Source: Bacteroidales bacterium (GTDB lineage: Bacteria > Bacteroidota > Bacteroidia > Bacteroidales > UBA932). From it: a stretch of DNA of 64,000 nucleotides. The notes under the pieces were generated by a model, which made no database searches, was not told the origin of the DNA, and worked only from the letters and a program-made list of their open reading frames with translations. Positions within the stretch are counted from its first letter, which is position 1, and each line of letters begins with the position of its first letter. The DNA lies in contig JAFZOU010000092.1 of assembly GCA_017550525.1 (NCBI GenBank), positions 17,753-81,752 on the forward strand, written 5' to 3'. This document shows positions 29,200-38,832 of the stretch, piece by piece. The position numbers and the translations under genes are program-made.

Positions 29200-31101
29200 T
29201 TACCATTTATTTATTTCCTTGTCAAGCCATCTCAGGCGTTTTGTGTAAAAGTCTTTCAAATAAGCTATTTCCCCCTCATATGAGCCTGTGACAACCACCT
29301 GTGACCAAACATTGGTTCCCAGAATATTCCACCTCTTGAAATTATTGTATGAAACCTCATCAAGGTAGGCGACTTTTTCATCAATGAAAGCCGGTATTGT
29401 CTGCAACTGGGGCTTTAGCTCGTTCCAGCGATCCTTTACCTTTTTGCGGAAATTGGGGTCCTGGAAAAGACGGTAATACCATCCCCAGCCATACCCCTGG
29501 AAACCGTAGTCCTTTACATAAAAACCTTCCGGACCGTTTCCGCCGGGGATGTTTCCAAAGAAGCTGCAGTTGCCCATGGAAAGGTCGAAATCCCACACAT
29601 GACAGAACTCCAGTTTTCCTCCCTTCTTTTTGGAGAAGAACGTACTTTTATGGAGATTCCCGTCAAAGTTTTTGGTGAGTTCCTGAATTATATAGTTGTC
29701 CACGAAGGATTTTATGTCAATGTAAGCGGCATATCCACGGTATGGATCGGCAAAATAGTCCGACTGCAGAGCCGTTTCAAAAGCCTGGAAGAAACCCTCA
29801 ACCTCCATGCGCACTTCCGTGCTGGGGGTGTCAGGGTCCTTATATGTGAGAGGTACGGACATTGATGTCCAGAAATTGTACGGCTCATCGGGATAGCACT
29901 CAAGCTCAAGATACACGTCCCCGGCGTCCGGGTTTATATTCACTTTACTCTTGCCAACTTCCTTGTGTTCCCCAAAATCGTATACCCCCATATACAGATT
30001 ATTGAAATACAGTTCTACAGGATAGAAGCTTGGAGTCCACGAAAAACCGCATATTCGGGAGAGTTCAAAGGCAACGGCATTGCGCAGAAGAGATTTGTCA
30101 TTGTAATTGGCAAGGACTATCCAGTCTTTGTCAGACTTGAGGCCAAGTACTTCTGACTTTTCATCAAGTTTGATGCGATATGGTTTTTTGGGGAAATAGG
30201 ACCAGGTAGAGTTACCCCTTCCCCTGATTTTCATCCGTGATTGAAAACAAGTTATGTCAGAGTGCTCCCTGAGCGGATCTTCCACCCTGATTGATCCGGG
30301 AATGTAATTCACCTTATCATTTACGGGCCGATTATTATCCGTAGTGATATAAACGGAAGGGAATTTCCCATAGCATTCCAGCGTGACGGTATAAGACACG
30401 GAAGTACCGTCAAACAGCTTAACGTCATAAACTACAGGCTGTGAAAAATCCTGAACAGACTCTCCGCTGATCTGCAGCTCTCCATTTACCGATACACTGC
30501 TGGCGCTTATCTCAAAACGAGGGCGGAAAAGAAGATTGTCAAAGAATTGCGGCCGTGTACCCTTGATTTCCTCATTTGCAATGGTACATATAATATCCTT
30601 TGAAAGGTTTCTGTTGTCGGATGAAAGGATGGAGAAGGACTTGAAAACCTCTTTAGGGTTGCCGCCGCGGGTTATTACAGAACCGTTGCAGAGATAGATT
30701 TTGATACAATCCTTATTATACCAGATACAGATAGGATATGATTCAGAATCCTCCGCAGTCTCAAAATACAGGCCTGTCCTTACAAGGTTATTGAGCCATG
30801 TCCCGCTGTTTTTATCCCGGGTAATCTTAGGCTCATCGAAAATGTTTCCGTCAATGGTCTTTACTTCGTCGTAGGGGATATTTACAACTGTCCCGTCCTC
30901 GAAGAAAACAGCAAGGTAATCACCGAAGTCTTCGGCTTTCTCATACCAGAGTCCGCCTTGGACCGCGTCAATCAGTTTTGTATAATTATATGGTCTTGCA
31001 GAAGGATTGCGACCACTGTCCAATTCATCTTTCCTGACACATGATAGCGCCGCAAGAACCGATAATAAAACTGTCAGTATTTTACGAACAGTACGAAGCA
31101 T
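29200..31101 (-). CDS. CotH-family lipoprotein
   Basis: The start at 31101 gives MLRTVRKILTVLL...AALSC (Cys21). The frame from 31143 would run through the terminator hairpin and is rejected. Of 633 residues, about 30-270 are beta-rich domains and about 275-633 are the CotH kinase-like domain: MKIRGRGNSTWSYFPKKPYR, RIKLDEKSEVLGLKSDKDW, ELTKNFDGNLHKSTFF and CHVWDFDLSMGN, whose DFD aspartates fit the metal-binding motif. CotH proteins of spores phosphorylate other proteins outside the cytoplasm; bacteroidal lipoprotein members are not characterised. Its start codon lies directly after the U-tract of a terminator, so its expression probably depends on read-through. A relative opens region A's far end (1-501). 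Confidence 0.8.
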   Translation of the reverse strand: MLRTVRKILTVLLSVLAALSCVRKDELDSGRNPSARPYNYTKLIDAVQGGLWYEKAEDFGDYLAVFFEDGTVVNIPYDEVKTIDGNIFDEPKITRDKNSGTWLNNLVRTGLYFETAEDSESYPICIWYNKDCIKIYLCNGSVITRGGNPKEVFKSFSILSSDNRNLSKDIICTIANEEIKGTRPQFFDNLLFRPRFEISASSVSVNGELQISGESVQDFSQPVVYDVKLFDGTSVSYTVTLECYGKFPSVYITTDNNRPVNDKVNYIPGSIRVEDPLREHSDITCFQSRMKIRGRGNSTWSYFPKKPYRIKLDEKSEVLGLKSDKDWIVLANYNDKSLLRNAVAFELSRICGFSWTPSFYPVELYFNNLYMGVYDFGEHKEVGKSKVNINPDAGDVYLELECYPDEPYNFWTSMSVPLTYKDPDTPSTEVRMEVEGFFQAFETALQSDYFADPYRGYAAYIDIKSFVDNYIIQELTKNFDGNLHKSTFFSKKKGGKLEFCHVWDFDLSMGNCSFFGNIPGGNGPEGFYVKDYGFQGYGWGWYYRLFQDPNFRKKVKDRWNELKPQLQTIPAFIDEKVAYLDEVSYNNFKRWNILGTNVWSQVVVTGSYEGEIAYLKDFYTKRLRWLDKEINKW

Positions 31102-31103
31102 AA

Positions 31104-31146
31104 ATATAAAAAGTTGCGCAGACGCGCGTATGCGCCTGCGCAACTT
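31104..31146 (-). terminator. Intrinsic terminator between the DUF4185-like gene and the CotH gene
   Basis: Arms AAGTTGCGCAG (31111-31121) and CTGCGCAACTT (31136-31146) pair perfectly over 11 bp, with an inner GCGC/GCGC pair. On the minus strand the stem is followed by TTTTTATATTT, which ends 2 bp before the CotH start codon at 31101. It lies 12 bp after the stop of the upstream gene. Confidence 0.85.
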
Positions 31147-31158
31147 TCCTGATAGTTT

Positions 31159-33456
31159 CTAGAGGATTGAGCCCACAAAGATTACAGACCCATCTTCTTC
31201 AACCTTAAGTACCGAGATGCTTCCGAGAACACCGGTATCTTCATCCTTGGTGAGGAGTTTGGCGCCGGACCAGTTCCACTTACCATCGGCATCGGGACCC
31301 TTGGAATCACGATAAACGATTCCCTCAGCGGCATCGGCACGATAGAACAGCTGGTATACCTCAAACTTGGGATTCCAGATAAGGTCATAGGTTCCGCGGT
31401 CTCCCATAAGGAGATGCTGGTTGAACCTGATTGCCCATTCTCCACCACCGTCTGTCCAGCCGGGGTTCTTGAAATAGTCATAGGCATCGGGGTCTGTGAC
31501 ATCCTTGCCATCTGCAACGCGGGCGGCATAAGATTTACCCCACAGCCAGTTGTCACGTCCTGCATGTGAACCAATCATATAGGTATAACCATCACGGTTT
31601 ACGAATGCAGCGCTGGAGAATTTTCCGTCATTATTGGCTGCCCAGGCACTTGCTGCCCAGGTTTTAGCAGCAGCTTCCCAGGTTTTGCCATTGTCTTCGG
31701 AAACTACGAAGCCCGATTTGTCAGTTTTCCAGTTGAGCGTGAAGTTGGGATCGAAATCAGTCATACCGTAATAGTGCATGTATGTCTTTCCATCCATGAC
31801 AAAGACGTCATCAGGGACTACGGCTATTTCACCTTCCTCTACAGGGAGGATCTCAGAAATGGCACCTTCGCTCTTGTAGAACTTGCTGATTTGGATTGAT
31901 GCGGGATCCGTAGACTCTGTCTCTGCCACTGCGGTAGGAACAAGGGCTCCGTTTATCACAACGTCAGAGAAGGCGAGTTTGACCTTATTGTCAGTATCCA
32001 TCCAGGCCACAATCTTGCCAAGGCCGTCAACCTGATCATAGGTTGCATTGGTAATTGATCCAAGGATTGTTGCTTCCTTGGGAGCAGTTGAGATGCCGCG
32101 GATGTCAAGCTCCTTGGGATAAACCACCACATTGTCATATTCTGACCAGCAGGGAAGGGCGTTGGGATCTCCCCACATGCCAAGGTGTACGAAGCCCCAT
32201 GCCTGGGTAGGATAGTTGGTATCATCAAATACGTAGTGATGCCACTGTTCATCGTTGAAGAACCATCTGCCGTTCTCTACAACATCTTCAGGTGAAGGAG
32301 CCTTTGCGCCTCCGGTAACTTCCCTGTACCAGCAACCTAAATCGTCATTGAAGGAGAATCCGGAATAGAAATCTTTATTGCTGTCTTTTGATACACGGGC
32401 GTCGAATTCAATAACCCACCAGCCAGCGCCAACCTCCGTAGTTTCCCTATAGACTACGGCCTGCTGAAGGTTTGTCATACCATCCGGGCTGGTCCTTTCC
32501 ATACGGAGAGCCTTCGGGGAATTATATCCATCGATTATGGATTCATTGTGATTGAGATTTTCCCATTTCCATCCGTCTCTGGGGTAATCCTCAAATCCAC
32601 CATCTCCGATAAGGTTGAAGTCGGCGGTCTCGAAAGAAGCCTTCATGATGACAGCACCAACAACGTTTGTAGGATTGGGGTTGACGGGCTCGACCCAGTT
32701 AAATGAGCTGAATGTACCGAGGTCTGTAATGGCACCGCTCTTAAGCTCGGCACCGGAAACCTTTACATCGGCATGATAGTCATCCGCAGCAGTTAAGGAA
32801 ACAGTATAACTGGAAACGTTTCCAGGTAATACGGCAGCATAATTAACGCCCTTGATGTCGGTGCCGGTAATTGTGACCTTATTTGCACCTTCACCCACTT
32901 TCTCGCATTTGGGAGTGGCGGCAAGTTCAAGGTTGCAGGTACCGGTAAGGGACTCGTTACCGTCGGCAAAGATAGTTACAGAAACGATTTTCTTATCTGC
33001 AGCAATGTTCATCTTCAGAATTGCCGGCATAAAGGAGAATTTCAGTTCTTCCGTTGCAGAAGCGGCATATGCAACCTGGAAGTTGGCGTTAGCTGCAATC
33101 TTTCCGGCGTCAGGACTCTGGGCGGAAGGAATTGTTACGGACACTTTACCGGATGTGCGCTTGTATTCTGCGTTGTAAGGATAAAGAGCCGCGTATGCCT
33201 CTGCTTTTGCATTGGCCGTTCCCTTGATAGCTGTGGCGGAAGTTGCCGTGAACTTCTGATTGGCCTTACCATCAAAGATGGAGATGGACTCACCTGCGCT
33301 GAAGCCCAGATCCAGGCCATCAATTGATGCAGCCTTCACATTGAAGGTAATCTCCTGATAGTCCGGCGTGGCAGGAGTATTGTCGTTTGCCGGCTTTTGA
33401 CAAGAGACCAGCGGGATGGCGATCGCCGCAAGGATGAAAAGTGTTCTTGTTTTCAT
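31159..33456 (-). CDS. Chimeric lipoprotein: fimbrillin-like, lectin-like and DUF4185-like domains
   Basis: A 765-residue lipoprotein (IPLVSC, Cys19). Residues about 30-265 resemble a fimbrillin-type N-terminal region (DLGFSAGESISIFDG, YAALYPYNAEY, LKMNIAADKKIVSVTIFA). Residues about 275-450 look like a carbohydrate-binding jelly roll (DGGFEDYPRDGWKWEN, GWWVIEFDARVS). Residues about 460-765 align with the DUF4185 propellers at 46358 and 47797: MDGKTYMHYYGMTDF, GFVVSEDNGKTWEA, AFVNRDGYTYMIGSHAGR. The first-blade motifs GTDLG and GDTFG of those proteins are degraded here (VDGLG, SDVV), so it may bind rather than cut. It is the first gene of its unit and is transcribed away from the first susCD pair. 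Confidence 0.6.
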   Translation of the reverse strand: MKTRTLFILAAIAIPLVSCQKPANDNTPATPDYQEITFNVKAASIDGLDLGFSAGESISIFDGKANQKFTATSATAIKGTANAKAEAYAALYPYNAEYKRTSGKVSVTIPSAQSPDAGKIAANANFQVAYAASATEELKFSFMPAILKMNIAADKKIVSVTIFADGNESLTGTCNLELAATPKCEKVGEGANKVTITGTDIKGVNYAAVLPGNVSSYTVSLTAADDYHADVKVSGAELKSGAITDLGTFSSFNWVEPVNPNPTNVVGAVIMKASFETADFNLIGDGGFEDYPRDGWKWENLNHNESIIDGYNSPKALRMERTSPDGMTNLQQAVVYRETTEVGAGWWVIEFDARVSKDSNKDFYSGFSFNDDLGCWYREVTGGAKAPSPEDVVENGRWFFNDEQWHHYVFDDTNYPTQAWGFVHLGMWGDPNALPCWSEYDNVVVYPKELDIRGISTAPKEATILGSITNATYDQVDGLGKIVAWMDTDNKVKLAFSDVVINGALVPTAVAETESTDPASIQISKFYKSEGAISEILPVEEGEIAVVPDDVFVMDGKTYMHYYGMTDFDPNFTLNWKTDKSGFVVSEDNGKTWEAAAKTWAASAWAANNDGKFSSAAFVNRDGYTYMIGSHAGRDNWLWGKSYAARVADGKDVTDPDAYDYFKNPGWTDGGGEWAIRFNQHLLMGDRGTYDLIWNPKFEVYQLFYRADAAEGIVYRDSKGPDADGKWNWSGAKLLTKDEDTGVLGSISVLKVEEDGSVIFVGSIL

Positions 33457-33535
33457 TTTTGTTAGTGTTAGAAATAATGAGTATTTGATTGATTTTCTTG
33501 TTTCAGTAGCACGTTAACAGTATTCCAATTTTCCA

Positions 33536-33566
33536 CAAAGATATAGAATCAAAATCAGATTGCAAA
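33536..33566 (-). promoter_or_regulatory. Promoter of the DUF4185-like/CotH/GH116 unit
   Basis: On the minus strand TATCTTTG (33543-33536) is the -7 element and TTTG (33566-33563) the -33 element, with a 19-nt spacer. The start codon is 80 bp downstream. The -33 element overlaps the candidate operator at 33563-33576. The 329-bp gap 33457-33785 holds this promoter, the opposing susC promoter and two operator-like sites. I see no small gene in it. Confidence 0.75.
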
Positions 33567-33576
33567 ATCATTTTAG
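33563..33576. promoter_or_regulatory. Candidate LacI-type operator, site 1
   Basis: CAAAATCATTTTAG, read on the minus strand as CTAAAATGATTTTG preceded by TTTTG, is a near-palindrome with a central pyrimidine-purine step. It overlaps the -33 element of the leftward promoter. It matches the sites at 33724, 44060 and 49223. Confidence 0.6.
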
Positions 33577-33713
33577 CAAAACTTATATGCACATTATTTA
33601 TTTTTTCTGACAAATTGCGGTTTCCAAAGCTTTAAAAAACGCCTCCAAGAATCCTTTAAACGATGGGTTTTTATTGTTTTTCGATATAAAAACTAATAAA
33701 TAAAAATTATTTC

Positions 33714-33745
33714 TTTGCTTTTGCTAAAACGTTTATATATCTTTG
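33714..33745 (+). promoter_or_regulatory. Promoter of the first region B susCD pair
   Basis: TTTG (33714-33717) and TATCTTTG (33738-33745) are separated by 20 nt, an almost ideal Bacteroides promoter. The start codon is at 33786, about 40 bp downstream. Confidence 0.8.
33724..33737. promoter_or_regulatory. Candidate LacI-type operator, site 2
   Basis: CTAAAACGTTTATA, preceded by TTTTG, fills the end of the spacer and abuts the -7 element of the susC promoter. The central AAACGTTT is an 8-bp palindrome with a CG step, the usual core of LacI-family operators. Binding here would block RNA polymerase. Confidence 0.65.
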
Positions 33746-33785
33746 TTGAAATTCTTATCGGCATGAATTACAAACATTTGTTAGT

Positions 33786-36700
33786 ATGAAAAGATTTAAG
33801 ACGATTACATCAGTACTGTTGACTTTTGCCTGCTGTCTGTCGCTCGTCGCCCAGAACTCCAGCAGAAAAACGGTAACGGTCACAGGACATGTCTATGACG
33901 CCGTAAGCAAGGAACCGCTTGAAGGTGTGGCGGTTATGCAGAAGGCCACCAACATCGGAACCATAACCGACGCCTTCGGTTATTTCGTCCTTGGTGTGAA
34001 CAACGAGGAATGTGAGTTAGTCACATCTTCTATCGGCTTCAAGGAGCAGGTGATCAAGGTCTCCAAGCGCAAAGTCATAGACATCTTTCTTGAAGAGGAT
34101 ACCGCTTCCCTTGAAGACGCTGTAGTAATCGGCTATGGAACGCAGAAGAAGGCTACAATCACCGGAGCCCTTACCACGGTGGACGCAAAAGAGCTCAGAC
34201 ATCAGGCAACGCCCAATCTTTCCAACGCCCTGGGCGGCGTTGTCCCAGGACTAGTCTCCCGCCAGACAAGCGGAGAACCCGGATATGACGGCGCCACGCT
34301 TCTTATCCGCGGTCTTGGAACCTGGCTTTCCGCCTCGCCCCTTGTTCTTGTAGATGGTGTCCAGCGAGACATCAATCTTGTGGATGCAAGCGACATTGAA
34401 TCTTTCTCCGTCCTCAAGGACGCCTCTGCAACGGCTGTATATGGTATGCGCGGTGCTAACGGCGTTATCCTTATCAACACAAGGAAAGGAAGCATGGGTA
34501 AGCCCAAGATCACACTTAGGCTTGAGGCTACAAACCTTCACGGACTCAGATTTGACAATTTCATCAATGCCGGAGATTTTGCCACCCTCATGAACGAGGC
34601 CTGCGCCACGGACGGCAACATCATTCCGTGGTCAGACGAAGAAATAGAGTCTTTCCGTGACGGCTCAGACCCTTACATGTATCCAAACAACGACTGGACC
34701 AATATGATTCTGAAAAAGAATGCGTTCCAGACCATGAACAATCTCTCAGTCTCCGGAGGTAATGAAGTGGTAAGATACTATGTAAACTTTGGTTTCTCCT
34801 CCCAGGACGGTCTGCTCAAGGAAGACCCTCAATACAACTACAGGACAAACTCCCTTTCCCAGCGATACTTCTTCCGCTCCAACGTAGACATCAACGTAAC
34901 AAGGGACATCTCCCTTGCCCTGGGCCTGTCCCAGATAATGGAGCACAGGATTTATCCCGGAACCCCGGCCGGAGACATCTTCAATTCACTTAAGATTACT
35001 TCCCCCCTTGCATATCCCGTTGTAAACCCGGACGGATCACTGGGAGGACGTGCCACCTCATATGAGCAGAGATCTCCCTGGAGCCTTGCCACCAACAACG
35101 GTTATGCCGATCAATTCCGTGTCACCACCCAGGCAAACGCCAGCCTCAACTGGGATCTCAGCAGGCTCATAACTTCCGGCCTGTCCCTGAATGCAAACCT
35201 GTCATTTGACTACTATAATTATAATGAGGCCTTCCGCCGCAAGGTCCCGGACACCAAACAGTTCCTGGGATATGACACTGTCACCGGAGAAGGGAAATAC
35301 AATATCATCTTTGAGGAGCAGCCCATGTCCTTCAGCTTCTCCCAGGTTTCAAACAGGGCTATCTACTACGACGTAAGGCTTAATTACAACAGGACATTCA
35401 ACAAGCATTCCGTAGGAGCGCTTGCCATGTTCAACCGCCGTGATTACGTGGATCTTACCGCCGGCAATTCCACCGCCCGTCTCCCTTACCGCCGCCAGGG
35501 ATTCGCAGGACGTCTCAACTATTCATACGACATGAGATACCTGATAGAGTTCAACTGCGGATACAATGGTTCAGAGAACTTCGCAAAGGGCCTGCGTTAC
35601 GGTTTCTTCCCGGCCATCTCTGCCGGTTGGGTGCCCTCCAGAGAAAAATTCTGGGGCGCCAACAACCCGGTGAACCACCTGAAGATCAGAGGTTCCTACG
35701 GTCTTGTGGGCAATGACGCCAACTCCGCAGAGCGCTTCTACTACATGTCAACGGTCAACATGCACGCCAACCCGTATCTCCTCGGCAACAGCCAGACACC
35801 AACCGGAGGAACGGCAGAGCTTTCAATGGGTTCTCCCAAAGCCACATGGGAGGTTTCCCGCAAGGCCGATGTTGGATTCGACCTTGAAATGTTCAAGGGC
35901 AAGCTCAAATTAAGCGCCGACTACTTCTATGAGTATCGTGACAATATCCTCATCAAGAGAGCCCAGATCCCAAATATCCTTGGTGCACAGTGGGGCGATA
36001 CCCCGTGGGCTAATATCGGCATTATGGAAAACCGCGGATTCGATGCCAACATCGAGTTCTCAAACACCACCGCCGGCGGTTTCTATTACAACCTGCGCGC
36101 CAATATGACCTTCGCCCGCAACAAGGTCATTGAGGACGACACAGCATACCATACCTGGTCTTATCAGGACACCCGCGGGCGCTCTACCGGCATGATTTAC
36201 GGTCTTACCGCCATCGGCCTTTTCCAAACCCAGGAAGAAGTTGACAATGCCCCAAAGCAGGAACTTGACGACAGCTACGGCGTAGGTGATATCAGGTATG
36301 CCGATCTAAACGGCGACAACGTCATCAATGCATATGACTACAGCTTTATCGGCCTTGGACGTATTCCTGAAATCATGTACGGATTTGGCATGACGTTCGC
36401 CTACAAGGGTTTTGACCTTACCCTCAACTTTACGGGCGCCGGCAACACCAACATCCTGCTTGATAGCACGGGAATGTGGCCGTTCTCCCTTGCCTATCCT
36501 TCATACAATATCTACCACGAGTATTTTGACAACCGCTTCATTCCCGGAGCCGACAACACCAATGCGAAGTACCCGGTGGCGCACTCCAACAAGAGCACCA
36601 ACAACTTTACGGTCAACACCCTGTACATGCGCGACGCATCATACCTGAAGCTCAAGACCGCCGAATTAGGCTACAATTTCAGCAAGAAGGTCTGCAGCAA

Positions 36701-36854
36701 GATCCGCGCTGAGAGCCTGCGTATTTTCATTAATGGAAATAACATCTTCTGCATTGACAAAATCAAAATCATAGATCCCGAATTCGGTCATTTAGGCGTA
36801 GCCGCCTACCCCACACAGAGAGCACTGACCGTCGGGGTGCAGCTTGGATTCTAA
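33786..36854 (+). CDS. SusC-family TonB-dependent transporter (region B, first pair)
   Basis: A 1022-residue protein with signal peptide ending in LVAQ (about 23). The carboxypeptidase-regulatory-like domain is at about 30-110 (VTVTGHVYDAVSKEPLEGVAV). The TonB-box-like LEDAVVIGYGTQ is followed by the plug at about 115-235 (SGEPGYDGATLLIRG, SPLVLVDGVQRDI, SATAVYGMRGANGVILI). The barrel ends in TVGVQLGF with the terminal Phe. It is strongly similar over its whole length to the second region B SusC at 49450-52551, including the plug and the last extracellular loops, so the two arose by duplication. It imports glycan fragments with the SusD encoded 18 bp downstream. Two operator-like sites flank its promoter. 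Confidence 0.95.
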   Translation: MKRFKTITSVLLTFACCLSLVAQNSSRKTVTVTGHVYDAVSKEPLEGVAVMQKATNIGTITDAFGYFVLGVNNEECELVTSSIGFKEQVIKVSKRKVIDIFLEEDTASLEDAVVIGYGTQKKATITGALTTVDAKELRHQATPNLSNALGGVVPGLVSRQTSGEPGYDGATLLIRGLGTWLSASPLVLVDGVQRDINLVDASDIESFSVLKDASATAVYGMRGANGVILINTRKGSMGKPKITLRLEATNLHGLRFDNFINAGDFATLMNEACATDGNIIPWSDEEIESFRDGSDPYMYPNNDWTNMILKKNAFQTMNNLSVSGGNEVVRYYVNFGFSSQDGLLKEDPQYNYRTNSLSQRYFFRSNVDINVTRDISLALGLSQIMEHRIYPGTPAGDIFNSLKITSPLAYPVVNPDGSLGGRATSYEQRSPWSLATNNGYADQFRVTTQANASLNWDLSRLITSGLSLNANLSFDYYNYNEAFRRKVPDTKQFLGYDTVTGEGKYNIIFEEQPMSFSFSQVSNRAIYYDVRLNYNRTFNKHSVGALAMFNRRDYVDLTAGNSTARLPYRRQGFAGRLNYSYDMRYLIEFNCGYNGSENFAKGLRYGFFPAISAGWVPSREKFWGANNPVNHLKIRGSYGLVGNDANSAERFYYMSTVNMHANPYLLGNSQTPTGGTAELSMGSPKATWEVSRKADVGFDLEMFKGKLKLSADYFYEYRDNILIKRAQIPNILGAQWGDTPWANIGIMENRGFDANIEFSNTTAGGFYYNLRANMTFARNKVIEDDTAYHTWSYQDTRGRSTGMIYGLTAIGLFQTQEEVDNAPKQELDDSYGVGDIRYADLNGDNVINAYDYSFIGLGRIPEIMYGFGMTFAYKGFDLTLNFTGAGNTNILLDSTGMWPFSLAYPSYNIYHEYFDNRFIPGADNTNAKYPVAHSNKSTNNFTVNTLYMRDASYLKLKTAELGYNFSKKVCSKIRAESLRIFINGNNIFCIDKIKIIDPEFGHLGVAAYPTQRALTVGVQLGF

Positions 36855-36872
36855 TCTTTAAAACAGAGTATC

Positions 36873-38798
36873 ATGCGTAAAATATATATCCTTTCTGCAA
36901 TAGTGATGGCAACGTTGGCAACGTGTGCCTGCGAAGATTTTCTTGACAAGAGCCCGGAAGAGAACCTTACGGTTGACGACATATTCTCCAACAGGGAATA
37001 CACCAAGGACTTCCTCTCCCATGTCTATTCCTGGATTCCCACAGAGGCCAATATGGCCGATGACGGTGGTGCTTGGAGAGATCCCTTTGTGGCCGGATGC
37101 GATGAGATGGAATGCGCATTCGGCGGTGCATATGGCCACAACATCAACAGCGGTGCCTGGAACCCCACCACAATTTCTAAGACCCAGGTCTGGGAAGAGT
37201 CCTACATGGCCCTCCGCAAGACCAACATGTTCCTGGAAAGAGTTGATGGTTCCCCCGCTTCAGAGGAGGAGATACGCCACTGGAAAGGCGAAGCTTATTT
37301 CCTGAGGGCATATTTCCATTTCCTTGCATTCAGGACCCACGGTCCCATCATCCTTGCCGACCACTGCTATGACCCTTCCGAAGACCTTCTCAGCATCAGG
37401 CGGTCTTCTGTAGATGCCTGTGTGGATTTTATGATCCAGGACTGCAAGAGGGCAATAGAACTCCTATATGATGTCCGTGGAACTCAGGGTCAGATAGACA
37501 AATGGGTGGATTCCGACACCGGCCGTGCAACCAGACTTTCCGCCTACGGCCTTATGTCCCGTATCCTTCTCTATGCCGCCTCTCCACTTTACAATGGTAA
37601 CGCCCAGCAGGCCAGCCTGGTGGACCCTGTCACCGGAGAGAATCTCATCAGCCAAACCTATGATCCGGAGAAATGGAAACTTGCGGCCGATGCCGCCAGG
37701 GACTGCATTACGGCTTGTAAGGATGCCGGACGGTCACTGTTCAACAGGTATCCCACGAATCCCGTCAAGAACTACCAGAGCATCTTCACGGAATGCTGGA
37801 ACGAGGAAATCCTGTGGGCAAAGAATATCGGCACATACGATCACTGGCTCAACTGCGCAGACCCCATTTCCTTCAATTGCTACTCTATTCTCAATCCTAC
37901 CCAGAACCAGGTAGACGCCTATGAGACCGCTGAGGGTGTCAACCCCATCACAGGCTACACCAAGGAAACCATAATGATAAATGGCAGCAATGTTGAGGTC
38001 CTCATGCCCATTATCAACCCCGAAGCCATCTATACTGAAACCGGATTTGCAGCTGCGGCCGATAATTCCGGCATGGACCGCTGGCCCGCTGGCGTGAGCA
38101 ACATGTATGTGAATCGTGAACCCAGATTCTATGCTTCCATCAATTTCAACGGTGCAAAATGGAAGTGGAATGCTCCCAACTACAATACCAACGACCCTCA
38201 CTATCTGGAATTCTGGTACACTGGCGTGGACGGAAAGAATAATGCCGGCTCCGACTATTGCAAAACCGGATACCTCATGAAGAAACTGGTATCCCCGGAC
38301 CGCATTCCCTGGAAGTATACTCCCCTCCTTCAGTGGGTTTACATCCGTCTTGGAGAAATCTATCTCAACCTGGCAGAAGCCGTCAATGAGTACAGCGGCC
38401 CCACCCAGGAGTGCTACGACGCCATCAATGCCATCCGTAACCGTGCCGGCCTTCCCAATCTTCCCACGGGCCTCTCAAAGGAGGAAATGCGTGACAGGAT
38501 CAAGCACGAGCGCCGTATTGAGCTGGCCTTCGAGACACATCGATTCTTTGATGTCCGCCGCTGGCTTGATGCCGAGACATCGGAACGCCAACCCGTTTAC
38601 TCCATGAATATCTACGCCGGCACCAATCTGCAGGATCCTGATTTCTATAAGAGAATAAAAATTGAGGACCGCGTATTTGAGGCGCCCAAGCATTATTTCT
38701 TCCCCATAAGCCAGACTGAAATCAACAAGAACCAGAAAGGATATCTGGTCCAGAATCTGGGCTGGATAACTCAGAAAACGGAAGAAAATGAAGAGTAA
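36873..38798 (+). CDS. SusD/RagB-family glycan-binding lipoprotein (region B, first pair)
   Basis: A 641-residue lipoprotein, signal ending in ATCAC with Cys20 and then EDFLDKSPEE. Typical SusD elements are ALRKTNMFLERV, WKGEAYFLRAYFHFLAFRTHGPI, the C-terminal YIRLGEIYLNLAEAVNEY, INAIRNRAGLP and RIKHERRIELAFETHRFFDVRRW. The stretch around ASPLYNGN and VTGENLISQTYDPEKWK is nearly identical in the second SusD (52569-54425). It captures glycan at the cell surface for its SusC partner. The transcript ends at a strong terminator directly after the stop, so this pair forms a two-gene operon. Confidence 0.93.
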   Translation: MRKIYILSAIVMATLATCACEDFLDKSPEENLTVDDIFSNREYTKDFLSHVYSWIPTEANMADDGGAWRDPFVAGCDEMECAFGGAYGHNINSGAWNPTTISKTQVWEESYMALRKTNMFLERVDGSPASEEEIRHWKGEAYFLRAYFHFLAFRTHGPIILADHCYDPSEDLLSIRRSSVDACVDFMIQDCKRAIELLYDVRGTQGQIDKWVDSDTGRATRLSAYGLMSRILLYAASPLYNGNAQQASLVDPVTGENLISQTYDPEKWKLAADAARDCITACKDAGRSLFNRYPTNPVKNYQSIFTECWNEEILWAKNIGTYDHWLNCADPISFNCYSILNPTQNQVDAYETAEGVNPITGYTKETIMINGSNVEVLMPIINPEAIYTETGFAAAADNSGMDRWPAGVSNMYVNREPRFYASINFNGAKWKWNAPNYNTNDPHYLEFWYTGVDGKNNAGSDYCKTGYLMKKLVSPDRIPWKYTPLLQWVYIRLGEIYLNLAEAVNEYSGPTQECYDAINAIRNRAGLPNLPTGLSKEEMRDRIKHERRIELAFETHRFFDVRRWLDAETSERQPVYSMNIYAGTNLQDPDFYKRIKIEDRVFEAPKHYFFPISQTEINKNQKGYLVQNLGWITQKTEENEE

Positions 38799-38803
38799 TG
38801 ATT

Positions 38804-38829
38804 AAAGGGCCGTGAATCCACGGCCCTTT
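38804..38829. terminator. Terminator between convergent susD and GH172 genes
   Basis: AAAGGGCCGTG (38804-38814) pairs with CACGGCCCTTT (38819-38829) around a 4-nt AATC loop, followed by TTTTTT-like sequence on the plus strand. It ends the susCD transcript. The stem lies 4 bp after the stop of the minus-strand GH172 gene and may serve that gene too, with a weaker U-tract. Confidence 0.9.
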
Positions 38830-38832
38830 TTT

